Below, in pieces: positions 9,710-22,583 of a stretch of 64,000 bases of DNA. The DNA lies in the NCBI RefSeq assembly GCF_905147045.1, contig NC_065910.1, positions 682,001 through 746,000 on the forward strand, given 5' to 3'. The translations under genes were made by a program, and so were the position numbers. The notes under the pieces were generated by a model, which searched no databases, was not told the DNA's origin, and worked only from the letters and a program-made list of their open reading frames with translations. Positions within the stretch are counted from its first letter, which is position 1; every line of letters starts with the position of its first letter. Source of the DNA: Nymphalis io (lineage: Eukaryota; Arthropoda; Insecta; Lepidoptera; Nymphalidae).

Positions 9710-9942
9710 TGTGCTTAATTTGTGATTATAATTCATCTCGTGCTTTACGGTGAAGGAAAACATCGTGAGGAAACCTGCATGTGTCTAATTTCACTGAAAT
9801 TCTGCCACATGTGAATTCTACCAACCCGCATTGGAGCAGCGTGGTGGAATAAGCTCCAAACCTTCTCCTCAAAAAAGAGGAGAGGAGGCCTTTAGCCCAG
9901 CAGTGGGACATTCACAGGCTGTTACGGTACGGTACGGTACAA
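9705..9942 (+). repeat. SINE-A without head, plus arm of a foldback
   Basis: It runs from TTCATGTGCTTAATTTGTG through GCATTGGAGCAGCGTGGTGG to CACAGGCTGTTACGG, ending in (ACGGT)n. With 9586-9709 it forms a palindromic pair with arms of about 120 bp. Confidence 0.85.
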
Positions 9943-9956
9943 TTTCAATTAATGTT

Positions 9957-10246
9957 CTTTTTTTATATAACAGGAAGGCGGACGAGCATATGGGCCACCT
10001 GAAGGTAAGTGGTCTCCAATGCCCATAAATATTGGCATTGTAAGAAATGTTAACCATCGCTTACATCACCAATGCGCCACCAACCTTGGGAACTAAGATA
10101 TTATGTCCCGTGTGCCTCTAATTACACTGGCTCACTCACCCTTCAAACCGGAACACAACAATACCAAGTACTGCTGTTTTTCGGTAAAATATCTGATGAG
10201 TGGTTGGTACCTACTAAGATGGGCTTGCACAAAGCCCCTACTATCT
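9957..10246 (-). repeat. Rep-B, full-length copy
   Basis: Poly(T), then GGAAGGCGGACGAGCATATG to GCACAAAGCCCCTACTATC. It lies 15 bp from the SINE-A foldback. Confidence 0.85.
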
Positions 10247-10635
10247 AGTCAAAATTATGGCATTCGAGTCGGTCTCACCCCCTAGGTGCTCCAATATAAT
10301 TTATATAATATACATTAGTTCTATATGAAAAAAACTGGTTTTTATACACAAATAATTAAAACAATCGTCAATCTAGACTCATTTATTTAGGCAATTCAGC
10401 AATACATTGAACCATCTAGAAATTCGTATAATCTTATAGCAATCCATCTCGATAAAGAAGAAATTCTAACAGTAAGCTAATTCAGATTATTGTCAAAAAA
10501 CATATTTATTGTCGCATTTGACACGTATTTATGACACAGTCAAAACTTTTTCTACTTTACAATACTAATTTGACCGGAAACACAATTGAAAGCATTCATT
10601 AGGGATAGGCTAGTTTGATTTTTATAGGCGTATCA

Positions 10636-10917
10636 TCTATGTATATAAAAGAATCTGACTGATTGACATACCAACGCGCAGCCCAAACTACTGGGGTTAG
10701 CGGCATGAAAATTCGCTTAAGAGTTCCTTTAACGCAATAGGAATGCAATAAGGAAGGATGCTTAAATAACCCCTAAGGGAGTGATGAAGGGAGTAAAGGC
10801 TCACCTCTTTACTATTTTTTGAATGAAAATAAATCATTTTTGAAGAAAGAACTACAGAAATTGGTATTTAGCCGTTCTGAATGATTACGTCAGCGAAGCT
10901 GCGCGTAAAGCGCTAGT
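10636..10917 (+). repeat. Rep-F element, about 280 bp
   Basis: It starts CTATGTATATAAAAGAATCT, continues with ACTGATTGACATACCAACGC and GCAGCCCAAACTACTGGGG, and ends near GCGAAGCTGCGCG. The opening recurs at 63.88 kb at the window edge (ATCAACGCACAGCC). A short non-autonomous element is likely, but the class is not determined. Confidence 0.5.
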
Positions 10918-13900
10918 TTCTTATTTGAAAGTGACAGGACTATAAAATCCTTGTGATACTCGGATGTCACGCTTATATAAATAGAACTAACCTATTCTAA
11001 CACAGGTCTTCTATAAGTAGAAGTTGATTTGTCGGTCGCTTGTAATTTTGATCGCGAAAAGTTGTGATTGTAACATGTTAATCATTATGAAGAAATAAGA
11101 TTATTATCTTCATTCGATGTTTAAATATACAATAGTTTTTTTTTCAAATGTTATCCATGGCATTGATATTTCAAAAGATTATATATAACCTCTTTTTACA
11201 TATTTCAAATTTGAATTACTCTAGTCAATACAACTTTGACATATATTTTTTTTATATATTATCTGGAATAACATAATATAAAGATATAATCTTATTTTTT
11301 CTTTTATATATAGAATTCGTTGCTAATAAGAAGAAAAAAATTGTCTATTTCAATAAAGTAGTATCATAAGTTAGTCTTAATTATTTGTACAATCTAAAGT
11401 CTTTTAAGGAAACACTAAGCTAGTTAAAGCCGTTCTATCTTACATATTAACTGCAGGCGCGGATCCAGGGGAGGTGCAGTGTGCTTGTGTGTTATATTGT
11501 CATGTCATACTTCAAATTATCAAAACTAAAATTTTGTAGACGTTTTGCAGACGTCTTTCATGTGTATTACCTGTACATTCGAGTATACCAATTGTCAAGT
11601 CATGGTCGGTTGGGAGGTATAGACGCTAATGTCCAACAGCGACATCTAGCGAGCTGATCTTCGAGCTGCAAAAAATGTCGCTCATTTAAGTCTTGAGATT
11701 ATTTTCTAATAAATAAGAACTTTCGACCTTAATTTATTCATCGTCGATTAACGACTTTTTGAAAATTTATTTTGTCTATTGAGTGTTAAGTTTTCGAGTA
11801 ACTTATCACAGTCTCCTCTTCCAAAACTCCTTGATCCGCGCGTGACTATCTACCTTATATTCAATTGATCCTGAGCTTTTCAATATAGTATTATTATTAA
11901 TAATAATAAATAAATAAACATATACATACATGACAACAATAAAATTTAAAAACATTGCTATTTATATAACTATTCTAAGAACGGAAAAAATGTTATATTT
12001 ATAAATATAAAACCTTACGAATATATAATATTTTTGTAACAGCGCCATCTATCGGCGGTGATTAAGACTATTTCATTATTAAAAGAAACTGGCAGTGCCT
12101 GTACAATATATCGTTTATATAATAATAAAATATGAATTGATTTCACAACACACCCATAAGATTGTAAAGACTCGATTGTTTTAGCGTAGCTCAGTTATAT
12201 CTAAATCTAAAAATGGGAATAATATCTAAAACAGGCACACTTCTAAAACATCACGATGGCTAAAAGGCTAAGCGTTAGCACTAATTAATTAATTATTTTA
12301 TATATAAAGCGCTCCCGGTAAACATTGTATATATACTATATAACTGTACCAGTTGTTAAATTAACCTGACCACTTTTTTTTTTTTTTTTTAAGATCATTC
12401 CCAAGTTTTTAAACCATTTGTATTTTTACTTGCATTGAATGGTTTAGAATTGAAATATAATTCGATTTATGAACATTGCAAGTAAAAATATATCGTCAGG
12501 CAGTAACAATATGGTTATGAAAATGACTCAAAATATTATTTCTCCAACAAGTGTAAGATTTTAATACATTTATTTAAATCATACTTTCTCAATTATTGTC
12601 TAGTTAACACAATATTATTGTCTGTGTTTCTCTTTAGCAAGCATTATAATTGTGACTGTTAAAAGCCAATATTTTATTAATAATTTAAATATTAATAATT
12701 ATTTTATAAAAATCTAGAAAATGTAAAAATTCACAACCTATTATGTAACTATGTTATTATTGTTGATTGTGAGAATAATAATGATATATTATTATTTTTC
12801 TACAATTTAAGTACTGTATATGTAATAACGTATGGTTCTAGGCCGTTTCATTTGAATATTTTTTAACTAATATTTACATTAAATTAGGACAAAAAAAGCA
12901 CTTCTACAGACTTTTCTATTACGTAATTATAGATTTAATTTTATAATAATACTTGAAAACTAAGGATGACATGCTCTCATATGTTGATATATATATTTTA
13001 CATAAAAATAAACTTGTAAAATTAATCACGAATCAATAGAATACAAAATAATCATTATTATCAATTATAAACATATAAATTCACATAACGAAGTTATCAT
13101 CCAGTGAAATGATTAAATTTTTATCGGTATAAAAAGCATATTAATTCCTACACGCAACAATTTTCTAGTTAAAACTATATACAATAATAAATAATATAAA
13201 TATTGCATCTACAAAGGTCCGCATTGGCAGGCGTAAGCTAATCAAGGCAACGATAATTGGACATAAAACTATTTTAAAAACACGATCACATTAGGGCTTC
13301 ACTTTCATCACTTTATATGCCTATTTAAAGATGACATAATGTTTTGTGGTCACATTTTAAATTTCAATACAGCTTATAATTTCGTTAAAGTAATATTGGA
13401 ATTTGACATACTAGAGTTATGTAATTGGGGTAAAGACCTGGTCACTGACAGCTTCTCTTTGGCAGATGCTGCCCATCGGTATAGCTCACCGGCATAGCCT
13501 AAGTTTTATATGACCTTGTAAAATGAGGATACAAAAGTGCGAATACGAAGTAGTCAAGTATGACATAGTCATGTCAATGTCAATTTTAAAATAAAAGTCT
13601 TCAAGATTTGTTAGTAAAATGTCTTTCATAACAAATTTTCTTAGTAACTATTTAATTAATTATTATTAACACATCTGATAGTAATTAAGTGTTTTATAAA
13701 CATATTTAAAGAAAACCAGATATCATATTACCATTATGTCATATCAAATGCCAATATTTTATATGATTTTTTTTTTGTTAAAATACAGATAAGTTTTGTA
13801 TAAAGTCAAATCCATGGCGACCCTAGTATGTAAAGGTGTTTTCACACTGTGATCGTCTTAATTAAAATATGACATTTACAACACACAACACTAACTATTT

Positions 13901-15296
13901 AAAAACATTTATAAACAAAAATTGTTATATTGAATTTGGATATAACAATATGCATATAACATAGTGACGTCACAAATTAAAAAAATATATTGAAGAAAAC
14001 GGTGTCCAAAAGATAAGGCTGTATATATTTGACAAAATTAAATATAATGTTAGTTAGGCGATCAAAAGTTTATATTAATTATTAAAATAAATTGATTTCA
14101 ATAAAAAAATATACTTCTGAAAGGATCCAAGGTAAATTTCAATTTCAATATATACAGCCTGTATAAAAAAAATATTGATATTATTTCATTTTTAATATGA
14201 ATCTATATAAAATAATTTTTAAAGATGTAACAAGGATATAAAAATCACGAACATGTAACATGGTGGAGAAGGAATTGGAGTTCATCTCATATCAATATTC
14301 ATCTTATTTATTAACAATCATTTCATTAAATATTATTTAAAAATATTCAACATAATAGTATGAATTTATTTAAACAAAAATAGTTTTCATAGAATAACAA
14401 AAGAAATTGCTTACATTATGAGATTTTAATTACTGGAATGAGATATATATATATATATATATAGTAACGATCAACATAATTATATATGTACTTAATAACA
14501 ATAGCAGATAAAGTTTAACGACGAAAAATATTTTTACTTTTTTATGGAAAACACAATTATTCATTCAAAAATACTTCAAGACACGTCTAATTTACATTAT
14601 AAATATTTTCCCTTCGCACTGATGTTTCGTTATAGTTTCAAAACGGAGATTTGCTGATTAATATATCTGACTATAACTTATTATTAACTTAATATCTGTC
14701 AAGTAGAATTTCAATTAAAGTCATCTGCATCTTATATGCGATCATTTAATCGTTCTGCAAAGCGAGACAATACTCATATAACTCTATTTGTCAAATTTTA
14801 TCAACAGTGCTATTAAGAACTGTCATCGCTGCTCAGCTATGAAATGTTGAAAACCGACTTATGGTGATAAACGATTTTGATATTTGTAATCTTGACATGT
14901 TATAATCATTACGGTCAATGTCGCGTATCACTTACTGACATTTTACGACCGTTTTCTGCTGTGAGTAGCGAGTTTGTTTTCAGAGAATAACCCTACAGGT
15001 TAGCTACATCATTAGTAATATCAGTAAGACATTGCTAAGGAAAGTCGAAGAAAAATATATGTCCTACACTTTCGAGCTAAAAATAGGGTTCAACTACAGA
15101 GTTGTTACTTAACATAATTATTTAGAAACGTGGCGTTCATTTTTAGTCTAAATAGGAGTAAGATATATTTATTTATTGTCTTAATATTATTGTCATATAT
15201 AATTAGGTAAGGAAGCTCGTTATAAGGTTTTTTAAATGTATTAATCTCAATAATATTGAACAACTACACATAAATTAGCAGGAGCAAGTGCAAGTG
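10918..15296. other. Long AT-rich region without recognisable genes
   Basis: More than 4 kb with no open frame above the shortest class and no match to the repeat families in the window. A small (AT)n run lies at 14441-14463. A weak inverted pair, TATTTTTACTTGCA (12421) with its complement near 12480, is noted. It may be intergenic DNA or an intron. Confidence 0.5.
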
Positions 15297-15360
15297 TGTG
15301 TCTGTCTCCTTCTTTCATAATCCGTTTGGACGGCAATCTGACACGATCCGAGTGATTTCA
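15297..15360 (-). repeat. SINE-D fragment
   Basis: TTCATAATCCGTTTGGACGG, CAATCTGACACGATCC and GAGTGATTTCA match the distal part of SINE-D at 19.7 kb. Confidence 0.45.
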
Positions 15361-15469
15361 GTGAGATCAACAATTTTTCGTGATTATCCGTAGTGTTTTA
15401 TGATTATTATTTCCTAAGATTGTGTTTTGCGGAAGTTCCAGGAAGCCGATTCTACTTATTTTTGTTTAT

Positions 15470-15637
15470 TTTTTTTATAGAATAGGAAGGCGGACGAGCA
15501 TATGGACCACCTGATGGTAAGTGGTCACCAAACGCCCTTAGACATTGGCATTGTAAGAAATGTCAACCATCGCTTACATAGCCAATGCGCCACCATCCTT
15601 GGGAACTAAGATTTTATGTCCCTTGTGCCTGTAATTA
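15470..15637 (-). repeat. Rep-B, truncated copy
   Basis: The poly(T) end through CCTTGTGCCTGTAATTACA. The other half is missing. Confidence 0.8.
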
Positions 15638-16642
15638 CATATTTATAAGGGTTACGATACGTTTTCAATTCTATTCCGATAAGGCTTTGACCGTAACGCA
15701 AATGGATCGCTGTTTTTGAATACGAAAAAGGTTAAATAGCAAATTACTATATTTTAAGTGACAATTTCTTAGTAGAACTGGCTCCGAGTTTGTTTTTATG
15801 AATAACGTTAACATTCGTTGCAGTGAAAATGATCTTTCGCTGGTTTCTTTATTATTAATTCATAATATTGTTCAATTTTATCGCGATTAATGTGAAAGAT
15901 TAATACCGTAATGTTTTTTTATAAAGAAAGGTATGTAATTCTAATTTTATGAATATAGATTATGTAAGACAATTTAGGTGAAGGTAAATGGACCTAAATT
16001 ATTATAAAAAAACTTTATATAGTCAGTATGATCGTAGCCGAAATATACTTTGCTAAAATATTCAAAAATATTAAGTTTTTTTTTTATAAAAATAATCCAT
16101 ACTTCATTCCACGTTAACTATAATAAATAAATAAATATAATCTAATAATTATATAAGGATTTGTACATAGTGGGTGCGAAGGGATATAAGTGATTGCGAT
16201 CTTTTCATATACGATACGAAATATTTTATCTATTTTTATCGATCAGACTGACTATACAGAGAATTTGAAAAATATTTAATGACGAAAATATTCCTAGATA
16301 TGGTTCCAAGGATATGCAAATAGGTATTATATTTAATTCCTAAAACTCTACAATCAAAAAGGACCACGTTTATAAATTTAGTGAATATCATCATTGTTTA
16401 ATTTTAATAAGCACAGCCAAAATTTTGTGGTGGATTCGATATATTATTTTGTTCCTACATTTTGGTTATATTTGTTTGACAGTGTTTACTTGAAAACAAT
16501 CACCGCACTTTCCTTCCAGTTAATAATTTCTGATTAAATTTGAAAATAATAACTTCAACTTTGTTATCTTTAATCGAATATTGTTATTTTGTGGTCTATT
16601 GAGGTTGTTTTCAAGTATACAAATTGTTCCACCTAAATTGAC
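15638..16642. other. AT-rich flank 3' of the transporter
   Basis: No recognisable exon. If the donor at 16645 is used, a further transporter exon should lie here or further left, but none could be identified by eye. Confidence 0.4.
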
Positions 16643-17707
16643 TTACCTTTTTGGGGATAAACTTTGAACGTAATTTGGATCCATTTCATCTAAATCTCTA
16701 CCTTTTGTTTCGGGCACGCAACACACAACAAAACATAGACCACCCACGCTTATAGATGCGTATAACCAAAATGCACCGTGCAATCCAAGAGCCTGTTGAA
16801 AATCTACAAAGGTTTTGACACCGACAAAAGCACATAGATAGCTAAAGGCCGTAGCCATTGCACTACCAAATGCCCTGTATTCTAACGGAAATAATTCACC
16901 AATCAGGAGCCAGGAGATTGGACTCATACCCAGAGAAAATGCGATTGTAAACACCAGTACACACAGCAATGGAATCCAATCATTTTGGCCAACCGTTTGA
17001 TGAAACATCACATTTTGTATTCTTTGATTCCTATGAACCTCTTCATAATATGCGTAGCTTCCAAAACCAGCTAATGCCATCGACATGAGCACAGAGCTCA
17101 CGATTAGTAATGGTAGACGACCAACAGTATCAATCAATAGTCCAGACAGGCAAGACGCAAGCAGTTGCACAAAAGAGACGGCTATAGCCGCTCCATGCGG
17201 ATTCATTCCACCAAACGTTTTTCTAAATATCGGAACAGCGTAGAAAGAAAATGCATGAGCGCCTGAGAAACGTTGAAACATCATCAAGCCGCATGTCACC
17301 AAAATAGGTCCAAGGAGACGATTAATTGTTCTTACATCCAAAGAATTTATTAGCTGGCTACTAGACATTTGACTCTGGCGTTGGCTGAAGTTTTTGCTGG
17401 CTAAAACGTTGGTCCTTATTGTGGCCAATTCTTGAGCAACATCGGAGTTTGGTCCCCTTAACCAAAGGAGGCTTTTGTAGGCTTCTTCATCTTTTCCAAT
17501 TAAAACGAGATAACTTGGTGTTTCTGGTATGTAAAGAACTGTACAGAAGAGAAGTAGGGGTGCAGCAGAAATGCATAATGCTAGCTGCTGCCAGTCGAGG
17601 TAGGCGCCGATAGTAAAACTGAACAGAACTCCAAGATGGCCGACGATTTTCAATACAGCGCTAAGACATCCTCGTATATCTGGTACTGATATTTCGCTGA
17701 TGTAAAC
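16643..17707 (-). CDS. Sugar transporter (SLC2/Tret1-like), third recognised exon
   Basis: A single frame of 354 residues runs from the acceptor CAG|GTTTAC at 17708 to a TAA at 16643. It begins VYISEISVPDIRG and carries the sugar-porter signatures PETPSYLV, QRFSG, DTVGR, SPISWLLIGELFPLEYR and PETKGRDLDEM. About eight hydrophobic segments fit the second part of a 12-helix major facilitator protein. Such proteins move trehalose or hexoses across the plasma membrane down their gradient. The exon joins in phase to the exon at 21941-21754. Some signature residues differ from the usual form (QQ-SG is QRFSG, GPIPW is SPISW), so the substrate is uncertain. The last codons read through a strong donor (AAG|GTAAGT), so the true C-terminus may lie on another exon. 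Confidence 0.88.
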   Translation of the reverse strand, partial: VYISEISVPDIRGCLSAVLKIVGHLGVLFSFTIGAYLDWQQLALCISAAPLLLFCTVLYIPETPSYLVLIGKDEEAYKSLLWLRGPNSDVAQELATIRTNVLASKNFSQRQSQMSSSQLINSLDVRTINRLLGPILVTCGLMMFQRFSGAHAFSFYAVPIFRKTFGGMNPHGAAIAVSFVQLLASCLSGLLIDTVGRLPLLIVSSVLMSMALAGFGSYAYYEEVHRNQRIQNVMFHQTVGQNDWIPLLCVLVFTIAFSLGMSPISWLLIGELFPLEYRAFGSAMATAFSYLCAFVGVKTFVDFQQALGLHGAFWLYASISVGGLCFVVCCVPETKGRDLDEMDPNYVQSLSPKR

Positions 17708-18869
17708 CTGAAAAAAAAAACAAATGGATAATTGTAATAATCACGAGAATAGTAACAGAATTAATAGACATGTAAATTAATTAATTTTGTTTGAACGTTT
17801 AAAGTATATCGTGGCAAAATTTCATCAAATTAATACTCATGTGGCATTTGTCGGCTTATGGAGAACGTGTGCCGAAAATTTCATACAAAATTACATCGTT
17901 GTTTATCATGATACGGTAAAGTTCATCAAAGTTTATGAGGCATCAAAATTACAATGCAGGCCTCGTCTTTGTTTGAGTTTGATAAGCAATGAAATCAGAG
18001 CGTTAACATAAAAGTTTTTCATTGTGAAATAATAAAATAAGTCGTTAGAGATGGAATACTTTACAGTTTGAAGAAGTTTTCGCTTATGAATTTTGTAGTT
18101 TTAATCATTTTAGTATATAAATGACATAATCCTTAAGTTAACATTTTGTTTGGGGCTATACAATTTATTACTGAATAAGCTAAATGTATTAGTTTATTTG
18201 AACTTATTCATCAAAGCTCTTCTGTCAGACGATAATGTCTTATCGTGTCCCGTCTCCTACGTTTTTTTATGTTACCGAATTTCAATTACTTTACGTAGTA
18301 AACGGTTTACTTTTATGAAATACTTTTTTAATATAGAACCAACTTTATACGTCGCTCCCTTCTTCCTCGATGACATAATAAGGGGGGAAAAATAATAGGA
18401 ACTTTTCTCTAAATTCGTGGTTAAAAATTAAATATAATCTATGAAATGGAAAGTACTTTTTCAATTTATTAATACATACTGACAGTTATTTTATATAATA
18501 ATATTATATAACTCTCCAAAATAATTGCTGCATCTTCTGCTAAATATAAGGTTTATTTAGTACATAGGCGATACAAAAAAAACCTCTTCTAATTTATTAG
18601 AACAGATAAGTTATACATTTACATTTTTATTTCTTATAAATCTTTTATCTATAATAACAAAAGAAAGCCTTGCTAAAGTGACAAAAAGAAACAATATTTC
18701 CAGTAAAACAAAGTATTTCAACGAGATCGAGCCCTGAATTTTCATTTTTCGATAAATGCTTACGTAACCTTTGAACAGTAACAGAAATGACATCAACGTA
18801 TAAAATTCAATACTTAATTACTTAACCTCCGGTTTTCGTAACGCTGATTAAAGATTTAGCAACCTGACA

Positions 18870-19110
18870 AAAAACTTTACCTGGTGATAGGGCTTTGTGC
18901 ATGCCCATCTATGTGGGTACCACCCACTCATCAGATATTCTACCGCTAAGCAGTATTATTTAGTACTGTTGCATTCGGGTTTGAAGGGTGAGTGAGCCAG
19001 TGTAATTACAGGCACAAGAGGCATAGTACCTCAGTTCAGTTTGTGGCACATTGGCGATGTAAGGAATGGTTATTAAATCTTCTCGCCAATGTCTATGGGT
19101 GGTGGACGGT
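18870..19110 (+). repeat. Rep-B, diverged copy
   Basis: GGTGATAGGGCTTTGTGCAT, CCACTCATCAGATATTCTAC, GAAGGGTGAGTGAGCCAGTG and CGCCAATGTCTATGGGTGG. No poly(A) tail remains; decayed SINE-A follows directly. Confidence 0.75.
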
Positions 19111-19120
19111 ATGCTAAAGT

Positions 19121-19314
19121 GAGCCGAGATAGCCGTGTGGTTGAAAAACGAAGTTTGTGGGTTAAAATCCTTAATTTGCTTATAAATCATCTTATGCTTG
19201 ACGTCGAAGGAATACATCTTACGAAATTTGGAGAAGCGTGTTGAAAGTTGCAAACATTCTCCTCAGAAAGATGAAGGTTCCTTAGCCAAGCAATGGCTCA
19301 TGTAGCTGTTACTT
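19121..19314 (+). repeat. SINE-A, strongly decayed
   Basis: GAGCCGAGATAGCCGTGTGG as head, then ATCATCTTATGCTTGACGTC, TTCTCCTCAGAAAG and AGCCAAGCAATGG. There are several internal deletions. Confidence 0.6.
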
Positions 19315-19747
19315 ATATTTTTACAGAATATCGATACCATTTCTAGAACAGTATTTGTTTAAGTACGTAGCATCGCATCACGTGCTTTGTAGTGTAAAAG
19401 GTAAAAAACAATTGTTGAAAAATGTCAGAATTTTTCATTTATATGGCCGAGTACAATGGCGGAGGCTTTGCAGAAGGCTCTTTATAATATAGTGAGCTGG
19501 CCACTAACTTTTAGCTCGTTTTAGTTGATAAAAAATTTACTGCAATTTGCATTTATATGCTGTGGACTAATTTCATATTTTATACATTTTATTTTTCATT
19601 ATGAATTGTTCGTTAATGTAAAATGTTATTTCATTAAATACACACATTTACACTATGAAAATACCTTGTTTACTTTGTCTGTAAATTTAAAAAACATTTA
19701 AAAAAGGTAATCTTGGCGATATTAGTATTTAAATATTATAATAATAG

Positions 19748-20100
19748 TCCTCCAGACCGCTTTCGGCCACGGTGTCAAATCTCAAGAGAGATTAGCCAAC
19801 TGTGTAGGAGATATTATAGTGCACAAGTGTGTGCGCAAACACAGTTGCACTCTCTTTTGCCTAGCCCTCATAATCTGGTGAGACGGCAATCCGACACGAC
19901 CGGAAAGAGTTAAGGCGCAGGACCAACGGCTTTACGTGCTGTCCGAGGCACGGGAGTGTACAAAACTTCCTTAAATTCCAACTTTCAGTGTCCGGGCTGC
20001 TACTGAGAATTTTCTGACAGAAAAATCCAATAACTTTATATTGGCCCAACCTGTGAATTGAACCCAGGACCTCCGGGTAGACGGGTCCCAGGACTAGACT
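19748..20100 (-). repeat. SINE-D, long copy
   Basis: The reverse complement begins with a tRNA-like head (GACCTCC..., B box GGTTCAATTC) followed by GGCCAATATAAAG, TTTCTGTCAGAAAATTCTCA, CGGACAGCACGTAAAGCC and CATAATCTGG-like blocks. A similar copy is at 61003-61295. Confidence 0.7.
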
Positions 20101-21639
20101 AAAGTGTATTATAATATATAAAATTAATGGTTAGTTTTAATTAGCTTATATATACAGACAAGTTATAGACCTTAACGGGAGATCATGATCGGTTCATCTC
20201 GGGGTCAAATCAAAAGTCTTGACAATAGAAATATATATAATCATATTATATACTCTTGAGGCTTTTCGGTCTATTTCACGTATTATACTTCCGTTTCTTG
20301 GAAAACACGTAAAGCCAAATGGTCTTGGCCTCACTAGGTTATGAGAGTGTAGTTTGCGTTTGCGACCTATCTTGTGCACTATAATACATACATGTACTGG
20401 AAATATCTCCTGTATATATGACTAGCATATAAACGCCGTTGCTGAAAGTGCCTCTCATATTATTATAAGAAGAAATGTGATTTCTGATGTTACAAGTTGG
20501 TTTTCGTGTTTAAATCTGTCATAAAATTTATAATCAAAGTCCAAAATAAATTAAGAAACTGGGAAGAAAATAAAACATTGATAAAATAGCAATTGTGCTC
20601 TCACAGAAGTGAGGACTTAAAAATATGTGGAAAAATAAAACTTATTTTATTCACGATAAGGTGCACTTCTCAATATCAACGTCGAGAGAATTTTTGATAA
20701 AAATTAGAATTGTTCCGTTCATAAAGATTAAGAGTGTCCTTTGTTACCAAATTGTTATTTAATTTGGACTTTGATTTGTCGTGATAAATAATAATAGGTC
20801 GTGAAATTTCTTTTTTTATGTCTTTTGTTAGAAGAAATCATTTTATTTACAGCATTTATATGATACTGTATATAACAAGAGTCTGATGACTGATATAGTC
20901 TGTACAGCCTGAGCTGGTAGGTATAACGGCAAACATATTTGCACAGGTGTTTCTTTTATTTGAGAGGGTTTTATAATAAATATTGATTTATGGTGAATGT
21001 TCTATGGTTAATATTTATTCAATATTTAAAAGAAATTATTAAAAATGTGGGGTTATGGATACTTAGGCCTGTACGCTTTAGCTGTTAATGTATGTTTGTG
21101 TAAGTCTTACATCGTAGGATGTCTTCTTTCTAGCATAATACGAGACGAATTTTTTAAAGTCTTTCAATTCAAATTCGAAAACCTCGACTCGAAAAAACTC
21201 GAGTAACTAATTTCATTAATCACTAGCGCAACTACGCTATTGAGACGCTGAAGGACCGTGACGAAATTAGGCATCCGTTCTTTACATAGCGTAGCAAAGC
21301 CGAAACTAATGAAAAACGTGCTTAATTTCTTTCAATTAATTTTGTTTAACTAAAATCTTTTAAACACTTCAGCTTTGTCAGATTATTAAATATAATGCCT
21401 GCTTGCCATTAGTGTTTTTATCATATTAGTGCTAAATAATAGTTGTTACGTATAATTAAAGCTGAGTGAGTTGTGATGTACTCGAGCACTACTCCGCTTC
21501 GCGTTCGACGTGTGTAACATTATTTTCACTGGAAATAAATATGCACATGTGATATAATTGGAAATAGCACAATGTGACATTTTTAAGGTAGATACTCTGC
21601 AAGTTCTTAGCGGTAAGTCTAAATCGAGTACTAAGTGTT
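20101..21639. other. Transporter intron sequence, nothing identified
   Basis: AT-rich sequence within the intron. No exon or repeat family is supported, apart from a possible SINE-D trace near 20300. Confidence 0.4.
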
Positions 21640-21753
21640 TTAAATAATAGGTACTGTATTTTCTAGTAATAGTAGGTATGCGAAGCCCACTTTCCTGTTG
21701 TAACTTTTATTTAGAAATAATCTAAAGAATCTTGATTCAAAAAAATACTTCAC

Positions 21754-21941
21754 CTGAGACAACATGGTTAGTATAGAACAGCAGAATCCTCCCAAGAAAG
21801 CTGTGATGCACATCATTCGAACCGAAGTAGCTAGAACCGTCAGCAGCCAGGATAGGCTGCATGGCGCTGCAGCCAATGACAGCACTCGACGTCTGCCGTG
21901 ACGCATTGCAGCACCACCCGCCATGCCGCCAAAGAGAGCGC
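21754..21941 (-). CDS. Sugar transporter, second recognised exon
   Basis: 188 bp between a TAG acceptor at 21942 and the donor CAG|GTGAAG at 21753. It encodes ALFGGMAGGAAMRHGRRRVL, then SLAAAPCSLSWLLTVLATSV and RMMCITAFLGGFCCSILTML, ending SQ. HGRRR is the loop 2-3 signature of sugar porters. It gives two membrane helices. The first two bases complete a Gly codon begun by the exon at 24405, and the end is in phase 0 with VYISEIS in the third exon, so the three exons form one continuous reading frame. Confidence 0.88.
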
Positions 21942-22359
21942 CTAAAAATATATATATATACAATTAAGTCTAAGAAAACCGAAATAAAAGAACACCATAG
22001 ACAACAAGACATATAATAAAACACAATATAAATAAAAATTAATTCAATTACATAATAAATACATAATAATACATAACTTATATATTTTAATATACATTGA
22101 TAAATACCAGCTAAATATTTTTGTTGTTATTTGTTCGTGGATAATATCAATAAATAGCTTATAGTAATCTTATGTATTGTTAAAGCCATAAAGCCTATCT
22201 TACTTAAGTGTAGTCGCCTATGTACCATCTATATTCCACCTATATACCATAATTATATATATATACCATCATTAGTCATTCTACTGCCAAACATTGATAT
22301 GTAAGTTCTATTGTTTGTGTTGATTGAAGGGCGGGTAAGCGAAATATTAGATTATAAGT

Positions 22360-22474
22360 GTTTTTTTATATAGAATAGGAAGGACGAGAATGGTACCACC
22401 AGATGGTAGGTGTTCACCACCAACCCATAGACATTGGCATTGTAAGAAATGTTAACCATTGCTTACAAAACCAA
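22360..22474 (-). repeat. Rep-B half, minus orientation
   Basis: The poly(T) side, GGAAGGACGAGAATGG, GACATTGGCATTGTAAGAAA and TTAACCATTGCTTACA. The other half lies inverted at 22584. Confidence 0.7.
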
Positions 22475-22583
22475 TTTTATACTTATTTAATAAAAGTATA
22501 AATACACATAGAACACTGTATTAATGCATATCTGTTTATATTATATATAAACAAATATGCATTAACATGCATAAATATAATCA

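Larger units (their letters stand above)
17710..21753 (-). other. Transporter intron between second and third recognised exons
   Basis: It is bounded by CAG|GTGAAG (donor, 21753) and a T10-CAG acceptor at 17708-17709. It holds a rep-B copy, a decayed SINE-A and a SINE-D. The open frames inside, such as the one at 18150-18395, show no recognisable protein. Confidence 0.75.
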
